Origin: Cristatella mucedo
Taxonomy: Eukaryota > Bryozoa > Phylactolaemata > Cristatellidae
Direction of reading: 5' to 3'
Length of the DNA: 64,000 nucleotides
NCBI GenBank assembly: GCA_009760855.2
Contig: WPIO01000063.1
Span: 2,427,600-2,491,599, forward strand
Positions 34,641-45,117 of the stretch are shown here, piece by piece. Below the pieces are notes generated by a model. It was given only the letters and a program-made list of their open reading frames with translations. It had not been told where the DNA came from and did not search any database. The first letter of the stretch is position 1. Every line of letters begins with the position of its first letter. The position numbers and the translations under genes were made by a program.

Positions 34641-36934
34641 CAGGCAGCTAGAGCCAAACACGCTACGTCCAGATGCTCTGTCTAACGCTTTGTGCTGGAT
34701 TTGCCTCGTCAGTTGGATTTAATCTTCGTTTTTTGAATTTTCGCAGTCTTGATGATTATCTAATCCGGAAGATTTGGATTAAACCTAAGATCTGTCAGAG
34801 GCTGACTTAGCCAGTCTCAGTTCCTAAATGGGCTTGTAGTTCAAAAAGTTTAATGATTCCATAGCTTACCCAGACCAGTAGAATTTCCCTAACCTTAAAA
34901 ACCCGACCTTTATTATATATCGCGTAGAGATGTTCCGTGTGAGTACGACAGCTTTACCTTGAAGGCTTGCAGTGCTACCATAAGAACCTAACTGCAATAC
35001 TCTGTATATTTCAAAGGATACGGTGAGATCGACAAAAAGGTATAGCGTGTGGCAGTTTTAATTGGTTCGATAGGCGAAGATATCTGGATAGTCCGCGTAT
35101 CGTACCACTGAGTGCTCCGTTGGGATGCCTGACTAAATAATAGCAATGAAAATATACTCAAATAGTACCTTCGGAGATCTGAACCTCTTTTTGGGTAATT
35201 AGAAGACGCTGGAAGGAATGCATTACCAAATGATTGTTGGTAACACCCGGAAGCGGCAGGCATAGGCTAATGGGGCATATGCATGCGAAAGACTTAACCC
35301 AAAGAGCCACTAGCTGTTGTCATAAACAAGTGTGTTTGAGCTTCTTTGTCAAGGTCGTCGCGTCAGGGGCCGTAGGGAATTGCGACTGGAGTGAGTGAGT
35401 TCTACGCTCTGAAAGTATAGAAATCAAAGGCACGGCCTCCGAATGATTTTGCGAGACCAGCGATAACAAAAAGCATACTCAGGTTCATGCAGCACTTAGA
35501 CTGTGCAAAAGCGTCAGGGTCTCCATTAATATGCATGACAATGCGTACCTCAGCAATAGGAATTCACCCGGGAGGCCAGGAAACCGCTGTTCACGAACCG
35601 GGTCGTTGGTGCGAGTCAACAGTGAGCCATTTTTTATCGTCGAACGCACGGTCAAGGCTCTTGTGCCGCTATATACGTAAATGACGTAACCTAAACCAGC
35701 TAGTGTCTTTAGTTTTAATGGGCTGCATGGCTATGTGCTTTTCAAAATTTGTTCGAGCATTCACCAATGTCATACCTATGAATGGTTAAACTGCTGAATT
35801 TTGGTGGCTGCTAATTTTATTGCATTCCTGTAGCACCAGAAGAGTATTTGATCGATGCTAATGTGAATCTTCCCAGATAGACAAAATGGCTTTGTGTCCT
35901 GACCAGCTTAACCTGGTAGATTGACGGTTGTACACATATAAACCATGTAGAAACTTTCTATGTATACCTTTAAGCTAATGCTAAATGCCTGCACAATAGA
36001 AACATTTTATTTCGCTACTCATTATTATCTTGTAATTTTGCTATCTTACTTTCGCTACTACCCGTGTATGCCTTTTCTGCGGCTAGAAATAACCCTATAG
36101 GCTATAGTACAACTTGAGCATGCATTGTCGCAATTAATGGCAAAGCTCTCCAGTTACCTTAACTGACTGGAAATCAAGCAGATCCTGAATAACTTGGATG
36201 AATGTCTGTAAGTGGAATGGGCAGTGGTTTCGAATGTTATAAAAACTCTCTGAATGCGGGCGTTTCTAGAACGTGACTAGCCGGCCAACTAGTGTGAAGG
36301 CTAATTCGAAGGTACTGCCCGCATTTTCTAAGCTATAACAACAACAGCGGACAACGTGTCTTTCACTATTTCCTGTACTTAATCCTATTAAACGGTAAGT
36401 AGTTACAATTAAAAAGTTCAACCGAGCTTTCTAGGATTGCAGCAGTGAATGCTTTAGCCATTTAGTGGAGCTGGACAGTAGTTGAGAATGCTCAATATAG
36501 TTAAAGCTTCTGGATACTACACATTTCGATAGTTAGACGGATATGAAAATCCTGATCAACCAAGCTGCCGTCTCGTTATACGCTGCTAGTGCTGCTGTTT
36601 GCATGGTCATCGTGCGGCTTATTTAGTAGGTTTTCCACTGATCGTTCGACGATGCCTGGTGTCCTCAGCTTAAGTAGAAACTATGTTGGTCCTCATGAAT
36701 TGGCTGATTCATCCCCTCAGCGATTGTATTGCCATGCCCAATATCTTAGATAGATCCACTGAAAAGCTGAATGTTCGTGCTCATAAAACTCTACCAACAA
36801 AAGATACTAGTTTAGATTTAAAGGAAAACCAAATGCCAACCACCCGTATTTAAGCTCATCTTCACAGCTCGGCTACCACAGTAAAATTCCAACGACGTAG
36901 CTCAAGTGGAATGTCTCATCAAATTAATATTAAT
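34641..36934 (+). repeat. Forward unit U4, between TATA block and antisense family B
   Basis: Aligns with 50,585-53,930 of U5 and 60,480-64,000 of U6 with lineage-specific indels. Bases 34,930-35,050 match 50,870-50,995 and 60,760-60,890. A SINE remnant lies at 35,540-35,632. Bases 36,230-36,480 match 53,230-53,470 and 63,790-64,000. No coding frame is conserved among the three. Confidence 0.7.
35540..35632 (+). repeat. tRNA-like SINE remnant, U4 copy
   Basis: The segment GCGTACCTCAGCAATAGG to GGTGCGAGTCAACAGTG is the decayed counterpart of better preserved copies at 52,530-52,615 and 62,687-62,775, where GGTAGGGCGTTCG and GGTTCGAG resemble D-arm and T-arm sequence of a tRNA. The position in the unit is the same in all three. 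Confidence 0.45.
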
Positions 36935-37690
36935 ATGATAGTAATAATACACTTGATAAAGCGCCCTCAGAGAATTTAATCTCTTTCCAGGCGCTTTACA
37001 TTTGCTGCAAAGGGTAATGCAATTGTATGGTAAGTAAAATCATGCTTGAAAAACAAACGGAATGAATAATATGGTTAGGGGTGGCATGAACAGGTTCAGC
37101 ATGCAAAAGTGGGCAGAGGCAGCATGCACAGTGTCAGCACACATAAGCACATGAAGGATGAATCGCAGGGACCCACTACATGCTGTCATAAATAGGTGTG
37201 TTTTTAAGTTCGTTTTAAATATGGTCAGGTCAGGGGATGGTTTCACGCAGGTCGGGAGGGAGTTCCAGGCTTTGGGAGCATACGAACTAAATGCATGGTC
37301 TCCAAAGGATTAAAGGTTTGTACGAGGTATTTGTAGACTGTTGGATTCCGAAAAGCGGGTGGTACGATGCTTGGCCTGATGGGGTAGTATATCTGAGAGA
37401 TCGGTTGGAGCCATAGAATGAAGGGACCTAAAAGTGAGCGACAAAACCTTGAAGTCAACCCGCTGCTTGACTGGTAGCCAGTGTAGGTCGGCGAGAAGTG
37501 GAGTAGTGTGGCAACTGCTACGCTTATGACAGACAAGCCTAGCTGCAGAGTTTTGCACCAGCTGCAATCGCCTGATCGCACATGCTGGTAGGCCAGTAAA
37601 CAGTGAGTTGCAGAAGTCGAGACGGGATGTCACGAATGCATGGACCAACTTGGACGTGGTATTCTTATCTAAAAAAGCCCGAATCAACTA
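36935..37690 (-). mobile_element. 5'-truncated family B retrotransposon, antisense
   Basis: Starts on the plus strand with an ATT/AAT-rich run and the hairpin (about 36,957-36,995, minus). Read on the minus strand it then carries the tail and the C-terminal domain: RAFLDKNTTSKLVHAFVTSR (about 37,680-37,620), LDFCNSLFTGLP and HWLPVKQRVDFKVLSL. RT is absent. It is a recent-looking copy present only in U4; the U5 counterpart site (about 53,940) lacks it. Confidence 0.93.
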
Positions 37691-37858
37691 GTATTTTAAC
37701 AAAAGGACTGCGAAACCTCAATAATATTCAGTTTTCAAACCGTTAGAAAAGGAAATTAAATGATCTGGATGTATAGCTGGTCACGTTTTAAGCTAATCCA
37801 TTGCGTCTTTGGATCTAAAAATACAATTCGCTATATGTTATACTTTAATTTTAGAACG

Positions 37859-38414
37859 ATGAAGGCTGTCAATCTCATCATTATGGCAGTGTTGCTGTTC
37901 AATCTGCTGACGTCTTCGGTAAGTCTTATGAAGCCTACGTATTCAAATGATATTTGCTTATGACTATTAAATACCTCGATGGGAGTTCCGTCACTGCACA
38001 AGAGACCACCGAATAAATATTCTGTGTGCGTTTGAGGCTATTTTGCTGAATTAAAAACTAGATATTTTGAGGATTGCGTGTGAAGTGGCAAGGAAAATCC
38101 TCCTGAGACGTCATTGCAGAATCTTGAAGAAACGTATGACTTGAGCCCCAAGATGGAAGCTGAAATTAAGATTTTCGGAGGTAACTAATGGAAGAGCAGG
38201 CGAGTTAAAAAGGCCGTACCTGTGGACGAGATCAACTAGTTGGTCCACTTGAGGAAAATACAATTATCTTGCGATTGCTTCCTTTCAAAATATGCTGAAG
38301 CAAAGAGCTTCTTTAAAAAAATCTGTAAAGGCTGCCCTCAAGGGAGGTAAATACGCTCTGAATTATGGTCTGAAGTATGGTCCGGCAATTGTAGAAGCAG
38401 TCAAAGCTAACTAG
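37859..38414 (+). CDS. Three-exon gene for a short secreted cationic peptide (U4 copy, possibly broken)
   Basis: Exon 1 (37,859-37,918) encodes 20 residues starting MKAVNLII, a classic hydrophobic signal peptide, and ends at a consensus GTAAGT donor in phase 0. Exon 2 (38,120-38,180) follows an ATTGCAG acceptor, encodes about 20 acidic residues (five Asp/Glu) and ends in phase 1 at GTAACT. Exon 3 runs to TAG 38,412-38,414 and encodes a Lys/Ala/Leu/Tyr-rich amphipathic stretch. Introns are 201 and about 108-127 bases. Two changes affect exon 3: the acceptor AG used in the U5 copy is AA here (38,287-38,288), and a run of seven A (38,315-38,321) shifts the frame by one. A downstream AG at 38,306-38,307 would join in phase and skip the upstream part, so it may still be functional. 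The plan of signal, acidic spacer and cationic helix resembles antimicrobial or venom-type linear peptides; the family was not identified. TTTTAG lies just before the ATG, so a further 5' exon is possible. Confidence 0.6.
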
Positions 38415-38487
38415 TCTGCTGCAACAAAAGGAATCCAACTCGCAGGAAATGTTCTGCCCTGTTTCAAGTGAATATAACATTTTACGA

Positions 38488-38493
38488 AATAAA
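38488..38493 (+). terminator. Polyadenylation signal of the peptide gene
   Basis: AATAAA 74 bases after the stop codon. It is conserved at 41,185-41,190 in the partial copy and decayed in the U5 copy at about 54,804. Confidence 0.6.
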
Positions 38494-40330
38494 CGTAGTA
38501 TAAAAACCCTAGTGACATTTCTTGCATTGTTTACCGACTAGACATAGTAATTGCTAATACGGAGCTCTAACTTTCCTTAGGTGAGCGAAGAAGCTGCCTT
38601 CTTATTGTCGCTTTAGAATGTCAAAACTATGCCGTGGTGGAGATTCTTCAGGCAAGACATGTCTAGTGATTAGAAATCCCAGCGATTTTACCAAGTAATT
38701 GATCAAGCACATAAGAAGTTCGATGCTATGCAGTGACCTATTATGTACTAGATCCAGCAAAAAATGCGTTCTGGGAACGACTGGGACATAGTGTTAACGT
38801 ATAAATTATTAATCTGTGAGCTTACACTCACAATGTCTACCACTAAGATAACTCATATTTTAAATTAGGCTACATAAAGTTTACTAAGTTGGCAAAAGTC
38901 AGTCATGCTTACTAACAACGACGTCTACTTAGTAAATTTCAAGAACAAATTGTGCCCATTTACTAATTTTACTTTTTAACCTAAACGCGATACTTCCGTT
39001 TGAAAAGTGATTTCATCCATAGAAAGTCAGATCTGAAACTGCCGAGCAATCACTTTGTGTGAGCAAGAACGTTTAGCGACCACTGGCAACCCATATAATA
39101 GCTCAACCAGTTATAAGGTCAACCTCAGTAAACTTCAGGCACGCCTGATCCAGTCTCTGTCTCTCTACTTGGCATCGAAATACGCCGTCATCCGGCCAAT
39201 TGGGCGAAGCTCCCACTCTTGTCTGCCGGTTTCAAGATTGTCGGAACATTTCTTCTCTCACATAGGATAATAAAAGAAAAAGACTTGAACCTTACTACGT
39301 ATTGTGCAGCAACAGCCAACGAAAACACTAACTGATTAACCCATCGCTCGGTACGTGATTGTATAGTGCACAGGTATTACAAAATACCACTCTCTCTCTC
39401 TCCCTCTCGTTTCCTCTAGCGAAAACTATGCCCTTGAATATTTTAGATGGATAATCTTATGACTTTGGCATACTAAAAGTAAGGAATTTTTATAGACCCA
39501 CCAATAGCTTATTTTATATTCCGACGCTCCCAGCCGGTTGCAAGACGTGTTATAGCCAAAAGTTAATAGAAAATAATGGCTTCTTTCTCAGGCGACATTT
39601 CGACAGCAATTCAGCACAGCCCGTATCGAAGCATTAACGCTTAAGCTGTATCGGCCTTAGCATTTATCGTTCGCAATGCCTTTGGGTTTCACAGACTCAA
39701 TTTGGTCTGTGAGTGTGCATGAGCTCAGTTCATATGTATTCTTCAAGAAATATCTAGCTCAGAATAATATGTTCTCATAAAAGTAGCGACTTGTGTGATG
39801 TCCGGACACAACGAGTCTGTAAGAACAGCTCTTGAAATCGCGTCAGTCTAATAAGAAGCACAACAAATGCTGGCGAAGCCTGAACCTTATACTAAGCTAG
39901 TGACTCGTAGGCGCAGTAGCACTATAAGCACAGTTGCCGCCAGTAGCTGAAAATGGCATTGACTCAGACCAAGCCTACTTAAGTGCAATGATTGCAAATC
40001 CTCGGCATTGACAAGTACATTTGACAGCAACTGAGCTTAGCAGGCGTTTAACGGCTGAGACTAGACCATAGATTATCGCATAACCATTTTCTAGATGTTA
40101 CAATTGAGTAGCTGGAAACGAACGATATATTACGGTCATAATCTTGTTGATCTAGGTCAATGCTGATCAGGGTGATCTTGCTGTTCGTCGAGTATCAATT
40201 AACAATCATTACGTGGACAGTCGATGAGGATTTACTGCAGCTTGAATTCACACTGTTAGCCTTTCTGTCTACAAATCTAAAAAGGGTCAGTTAAATGTGT
40301 GGCTTAACTCTAGTTTTGCTAGAAGCTTAC
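38494..40330 (+). repeat. Forward unit U4, downstream flank of the peptide gene
   Basis: Aligns with 54,810-57,130 of U5 and, inverted, with 18,790-20,330 of U2. Bases 38,580-38,990 are repeated within U4 at about 41,265-41,380 and 42,300-42,500. A CT-rich run lies at 39,392-39,418. No conserved coding frame was seen; the 71-codon frame at 39,055-39,270 is open in U4 only. Confidence 0.7.
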
Positions 40331-40925
40331 TTATCATGACTCACCGCCCACTGACCCTCTGAAATCGTTGTTTGGTCTGGTTTACAGTTCCTGTTCTTTT
40401 TTACGTACAGGGTAAAGTCGAACTCGTCAAGCGACGTAACTTACAAAGCATTGACATAGAAAATGTTTTGAAATCCGTTTGTGGTGCAGGTTTTCTTGAT
40501 CTGTATTCAGACTCGACTGGCAGCCTCGATACCCTCACTGATTCAGTGGACATGATACTCAGAAGGGCTCTTTACAAGTGCGCTCCCGTTCATCTATCTG
40601 TGTATAAAAGTCGTGGAGATTCCTTTATATTTACAAGCAAATTCCATAGATGCGCCGGGTTAAGCACAGGCTTGAAGGTATGTCGTTTCAAGAAATCGGG
40701 ACCTGATGAAGATATAGTCGATTTCAAAACTTCCTTCGACCTTATACGCGGAAGCTTAAAAAACCAGGGCTTCTTTTTTCACTCAAAAGCCGAATTCCTG
40801 CCATTCGGACCCTAAGCGGATTTATAAGACAGTAAACTATTTACTGGCCTAATCTGACAGGTCTGACTCCATAGATATTAAGGGCTCAGTTGAAAAGTGT
40901 TTAACCATCCGTCTTCTACGTTAAC
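40331..40925 (+). pseudogene. Family A retrotransposon fragment (endonuclease end to RT start)
   Basis: Covers the part equal to about 520-1,090 of the first copy: VELVKRRNLQSIDIE, DSTGSLDTLTDSVDMILRRA and a KKSG...FKTSFDLIRGSLKN segment. Upstream and downstream parts are missing. It separates the U4 flank from a local duplication of that flank. Confidence 0.9.
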
Positions 40926-41380
40926 AGTCTACCAGCCGGTGGCAAGGCGTGCCATAGCCAAAGATTCGTAGAAAACATGGCTTCCATCCCAAGTGACCCT
41001 GCAAAGGGATTAAATGCAGTTTGTATCTAATCATTACCGTATAAGCTTAATCAAATTTAGCATTGCTTATTCGCAATACCTTAAGTCGTTTAAGAAGTTA
41101 AAGCAACCTAGTCATCTGCGGCGAAATAAATCCAACTCTGCAGAAATGTACCGCAATGTTTAAAGGGAATGGGATTTTTTACGAAATAAATACCTTTTCA
41201 AAACTTTTATCACCTCGTTTGCAATGTTTACCGCCTGAATGTATTAATAACAACGAAGGAGCCCTAGGTTTACCTAAGTGAGAGAAGAATCTACCTATTT
41301 AGCGTAGTTGGGAATTTCGAAACTACACTGCCTTGGAGATTTTCTAGTAAGACATGTCTGGTGATTAGCAATAGTATATT
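40926..41380 (+). repeat. Local duplication within U4, including a peptide gene 3' remnant
   Basis: Bases 40,930-41,080 copy about 39,530-39,685. At about 41,083 the sequence switches to the 3' end of the peptide gene and continues with its downstream flank, matching 38,580-38,660 near 41,265-41,360. The order differs from the source, so this is a rearranged duplicate. Confidence 0.7.
41083..41190 (+). pseudogene. 3' remnant of a second cationic peptide gene
   Basis: Only the last codons remain (GTTAAAGC...CTAG, stop at 41,109-41,111), followed by 3' UTR that aligns with both full copies and keeps AATAAA at 41,185-41,190. Exons 1, 2 and most of exon 3 were removed by the breakpoint near 41,083. 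It shows that U4 once carried two loci. Confidence 0.65.
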
Positions 41381-41905
41381 GACTTCAAGGTTTTGTCGCT
41401 CACTTTTAGGTCCCTTGATTCTATGGCTCCAGCCTATCTCTCCGACATACTCCCCCATCAGGCCAAGCATCGTACCACCCGCTTTTCGGAATCCAACAGT
41501 CTAGAAATACCTCGTACAAACCTTGAATTCTTTGGAGACCGTGCATTTAGTTCGTATGCTCCCAAAGCCTGGAACTCCCTCCGGACCTGCGTCATCCCCT
41601 GACCTGACCACATTTAAAAGGAACTTAAAAACACCTATTTCGTAGAGAATTCAGTGGGTCCCTGTGATTCGTCCTTCACGTGCTTATGCATGCAGTCACT
41701 GTGCATGCTACCACTAACCGCATTTGCATGCTGACCCTGTGCATGTCACCCCTAACCATGTTATTCATTTTTTTTCAAGCATGACTGCACTTACCATTCA
41801 ATTGCATTTCCCTTTGAAGCAAATGTAATGCGCCTAGAAAGAGATTAATTTCTCTGACTTCACTTTATCGAGTACATTACATTAATAATATATTAGTAAA
41901 GATTT
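41381..41905 (+). mobile_element. 5'-truncated family B retrotransposon
   Basis: Starts in the C-terminal domain (FKVLSLTFRSLDSMAPAYLS), passes AFSSYAPKAWNSL and the 3' tail with a partly decayed hairpin (about 41,827-41,868), and ends in an ATTAATAATAT run. The insertion interrupts a U4 flank block that is continuous near 38,660. Confidence 0.9.
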
Positions 41906-42015
41906 GACAAAGTACCTACTAAAGCTGATAAGAAGATTGGTGCTATGCATTGGCCAATGTTTTACTAGACCAGGAGAAAATTAGTTCTAGGAATGATCGG
42001 GATTTAGTGTTAATC
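41906..42015 (+). repeat. U4 flank piece between two family B inserts
   Basis: Matches 38,690-38,800 and about 55,010-55,110 (GATCGGGATTTAGTGT and neighbours). No gene. Confidence 0.6.
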
Positions 42016-42300
42016 TTAAAAACATACCTATTTAGGACAGCATTTAGTGGGTCTTTGTGATTCGTCCTCGATTTGCTTATGCGTGCTGACACTCTTCATG
42101 CTGCCACTAACCACATTTGCATGCTGACCCAGTGCATGTAACCCCTAACCATGTTATTCATTTTGTTTGTTTTTCAAGCATGATTTTACTTACTATTCTA
42201 TTGCGTATCACTTTGCAGCAAATGTAAAGCGCCTAGAAAGAGATTAAGTTCTCTGAGGGCGCTTTATCAAGTGCAATATTATTATTATTATTATTATTAT
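42016..42300 (+). mobile_element. Short family B 3' end with intact hairpin and (ATT)n
   Basis: Begins at the ACCTATTTAGGACAGCATTT segment and ends in an ATTATT run up to about 42,291. The hairpin at 42,226-42,265 is the best preserved in the window: AAAGCGCC with GGCGCTTT plus an inner AGAGA/TCTCT stem. The empty site is recognisable in U5 near 55,100. Confidence 0.92.
42226..42265 (+). promoter_or_regulatory. Reference family B 3' hairpin
   Basis: An eight-pair outer stem (42,226-42,233 with 42,258-42,265) and a five-pair inner stem AGAGA/TCTCT around a six-base loop, directly upstream of the ATT tail. Likely RT recognition site by analogy with L2-clade elements. Confidence 0.75.
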
Positions 42301-45117
42301 AATCTAGACATAAATAGGCTGTGAGCTCACACCCACAATGTCTACGAATACGATCACTCATTCTTCCAATCAAGCTACATATGCTTAGGTATGTTGGTGC
42401 TGGGGCAGTCATGCTAACTAATAAAGATGTCTACTTGGTACATTTAAAGATATGATCCTGGCCATTTACATGTTTTACCTTTCAACCAAAAAGCTAAGTT
42501 TCGTTAGCAGCTCGCTCACCACGACTCAGCTGAGTATTAAGTAAATGGCGAGTTAGGCACTACTACAGTGCTTATGTAGTCATTGCTGCACCAACTGGCT
42601 GTAGGTAAACATGTAGGTTACTTAAATGTTCTCTTACTGTTGGCATATCTGTTACAGATGTCAGTACACAAATAAATATATCATAAACATGGATTAACAG
42701 TCACAGTGAGACAGCAAACGCCAGCTTAGCTCTCCTCAGTAAAAATTGTCTGGATAGGTGTTCTAGAAGCACCCGATGAACACAAAAACTGCCTGTTACA
42801 TTATCCCTTCATACTAAATCAAATCGAGATGTTCAAGAGATATTAACTGCACCTTAACTGACAGATTCACGTTGGATAATCATCTTAAAGGCTTGGTTGC
42901 ATCAACTTCAGATTTCAGCAGTTGCCATCTTTGAATTAGGTTGCTTCAAAAGTCCCCAAAAGACCATGCTTGTTAAATTTTTAATTTACAAGCCCAAATA
43001 TGGCTTACTAACCTTATTAAGAGGAATTCATATCAGCTCCTCATCCCATTAGTTCTTTGTGACATGCTAATTTCAGAACCAGAAGGTCGTCTGAGCCGTT
43101 GACGTTGGCTTGCACCAGCTTGCCATCTTTAACCAAAATAATATGCCTGAACTAGATTTGGAGGTCATAGAAAACTATTACCCAGTTTTCCGTCTTTCTT
43201 CGTTGGCAAATTTTCCTAATCTGGGTGTCGCCTTTGAAGTTTGTAGCACAGCTGAAAAAAGGAAGTTGTGAGCATTATTTTAATCGGGATTCTAGCTATA
43301 CCAATCCTCTGATACTGCATGCCTCCAACAATCCGACAAAATTATATGCAGCTATCACAGTGATAACAAGGCTTGGTAAGGAAGAAGGCCTGAAGTATGG
43401 TTTGAGGAATGGCAAGATTTAACTTTATACTAAGGAGGTCCTGCTTTGATAGATTTTTTAAGGAAAGCTCATGCACAGTCTAAGCAAATGCATTAGCAGG
43501 TTACCCGAAAGTATCACAGAGAAGTCAGGCAAAGGTCCACAACGAGCACGGACTCTCCAGAAGCCTTGTGCTAGAGAGCGACCTTTGCTCCGAGCGAGGC
43601 TTGGATCTTCTTCTCATGGACCTATTGAGTGCTCCAGTCCTAGTATCTTCTAGATGCTTAATCCGAGAGGAACACAGCCTTTCTAATGACATTTCTTGAA
43701 TCTAGTTATGCACACGCATTTCAATTAGCTTTACGACCATGCATTCTTGTCAGTTGCATAGTAATCTCGAGAAGTGATTCTGCAGCAGGAAACATTCGTT
43801 CGTACGAAATCATCACTGAATTGATTTAATTAGGTTCGCTCTATAAATTCTTTAAAGCAATCTTAAGGAATGAGTTTCTTGAAGTATGAGTTTCTTAGAA
43901 CTAAATCCTTTGATTCTATAGGTTTTCCATAACTTGCTCAAAGCCATCAATAAAAGTTCACATGAATCGCTCAAACCCCTCCACTTTCTGCCCCAATCAC
44001 TGTCAGCGTGCTGTTGGATTCACCAAGAGAAAATCTGGTAGTAAACAGAAATTTCTGGCTACTTAAAGTAAAAGCGGAATTCCAGAAGAATTGAAAGACA
44101 AGTAATGTTTCATATTCGACTTTTCGGCAATCAATTGGGGTATATCGAATTCCTGGAATCAGTAGTTTTAAACGTCAATTTGCTAGGTTCCCCCTTTAGT
44201 TTGTTGACTTAAATCCCAAAAAGGCACTTCTAAAGTTTGAAATTCCAAATTCTATAACGTAGCACGGTGTATCTATATCAGCAATGTTCTATTACTCACC
44301 GTTTCAGCATTTTCTTAGCTGATTTAATTAGTACACCTACCCATTTTATAAGCGATCCCACTCTCTTCCAGTGCTAATGATAATAAGTAACTGACCCGTT
44401 TTACGTTTCACTTCACGAGCTGCACTCACCTGTTGCTAATTATTAATGAGACTGATGTACTCAGAATAATAACAACACCATATTTAGGATGAATGGAAAA
44501 TATATAAAGTACATTGGTGACGCATATGCGTGGAACGTTAAAAGCAGGAACTGAGTTAATGGAGTAGCACAAATATAAGACTCGATTGCTATGTTATAAA
44601 TTTTACAAAAAAGATTCCGACGGAAACTTTTGAGTGTAGATCGTGATAGTAATGATCAATTGTTTAGGAATGCAGGTGCATCGACGTTGAGTCGTAACCA
44701 AAAATGGTCCAAAGAACGAAAAAATACTTCAAAGATTTGGAGAGATAGAGCAGTGCAATACTTTAAAAAAAGAATCATCTTTAGAAAAACGAGTGATGGA
44801 GATGGCGATGTAATAACGCACTTCATACGTTAGTGATTTATCTGACGTAGAGCTACATGATTGGGTGCCATCAACTAGTCTCAAGGAGCCTTATTTACGA
44901 ATCCGAAAATGGAAATATCCGAGTGCAGACATAAGCCGAACCCAAATGACACCCCAGAAAAAGCACATTTCAAATTACGTGTAGGGACACATTTCCCTTC
45001 TTCATCAGGATACGAATTTCGAGATGAATTCACTTGCGGCCTTCTTGATTGTATTTCTTGAGATTCTGTACGGAATTTATTTAATGAATCAAAGGGCTAG
45101 CTAAAAACTGACGGGTT
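42301..45117 (+). repeat. Forward unit U4, distal part
   Basis: Bases 42,300-42,500 repeat 38,810-38,990. Bases 42,540-43,660 match 57,180-58,560, including the decayed RT relic (43,150-43,420). Bases 44,500-44,880 match 58,990-59,370. Frames at 43,471-43,653 and 44,630-44,833 are not kept intact in U5 and are not called as genes. The remainder is AT-rich without recognised features. Confidence 0.65.

Noticed and set aside
39385-39420. CT-rich run as a CRISPR- or satellite-like repeat
   Set aside because: Simple pyrimidine tract of under 40 bases without spaced repeats.
43225-43422. Frame ending in a GLKYGL-type segment that resembles exon 3 of the peptide gene
   Set aside because: The surrounding DNA aligns with the RT relic block at 58,030-58,300 and not with the peptide gene; the short similarity is probably chance.
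44630-44833. Lysine/arginine-rich 67-codon frame that could be another cationic peptide
   Set aside because: No signal peptide, and the U5 homologue (59,130-59,350) carries stops and indels, so the frame is not conserved.
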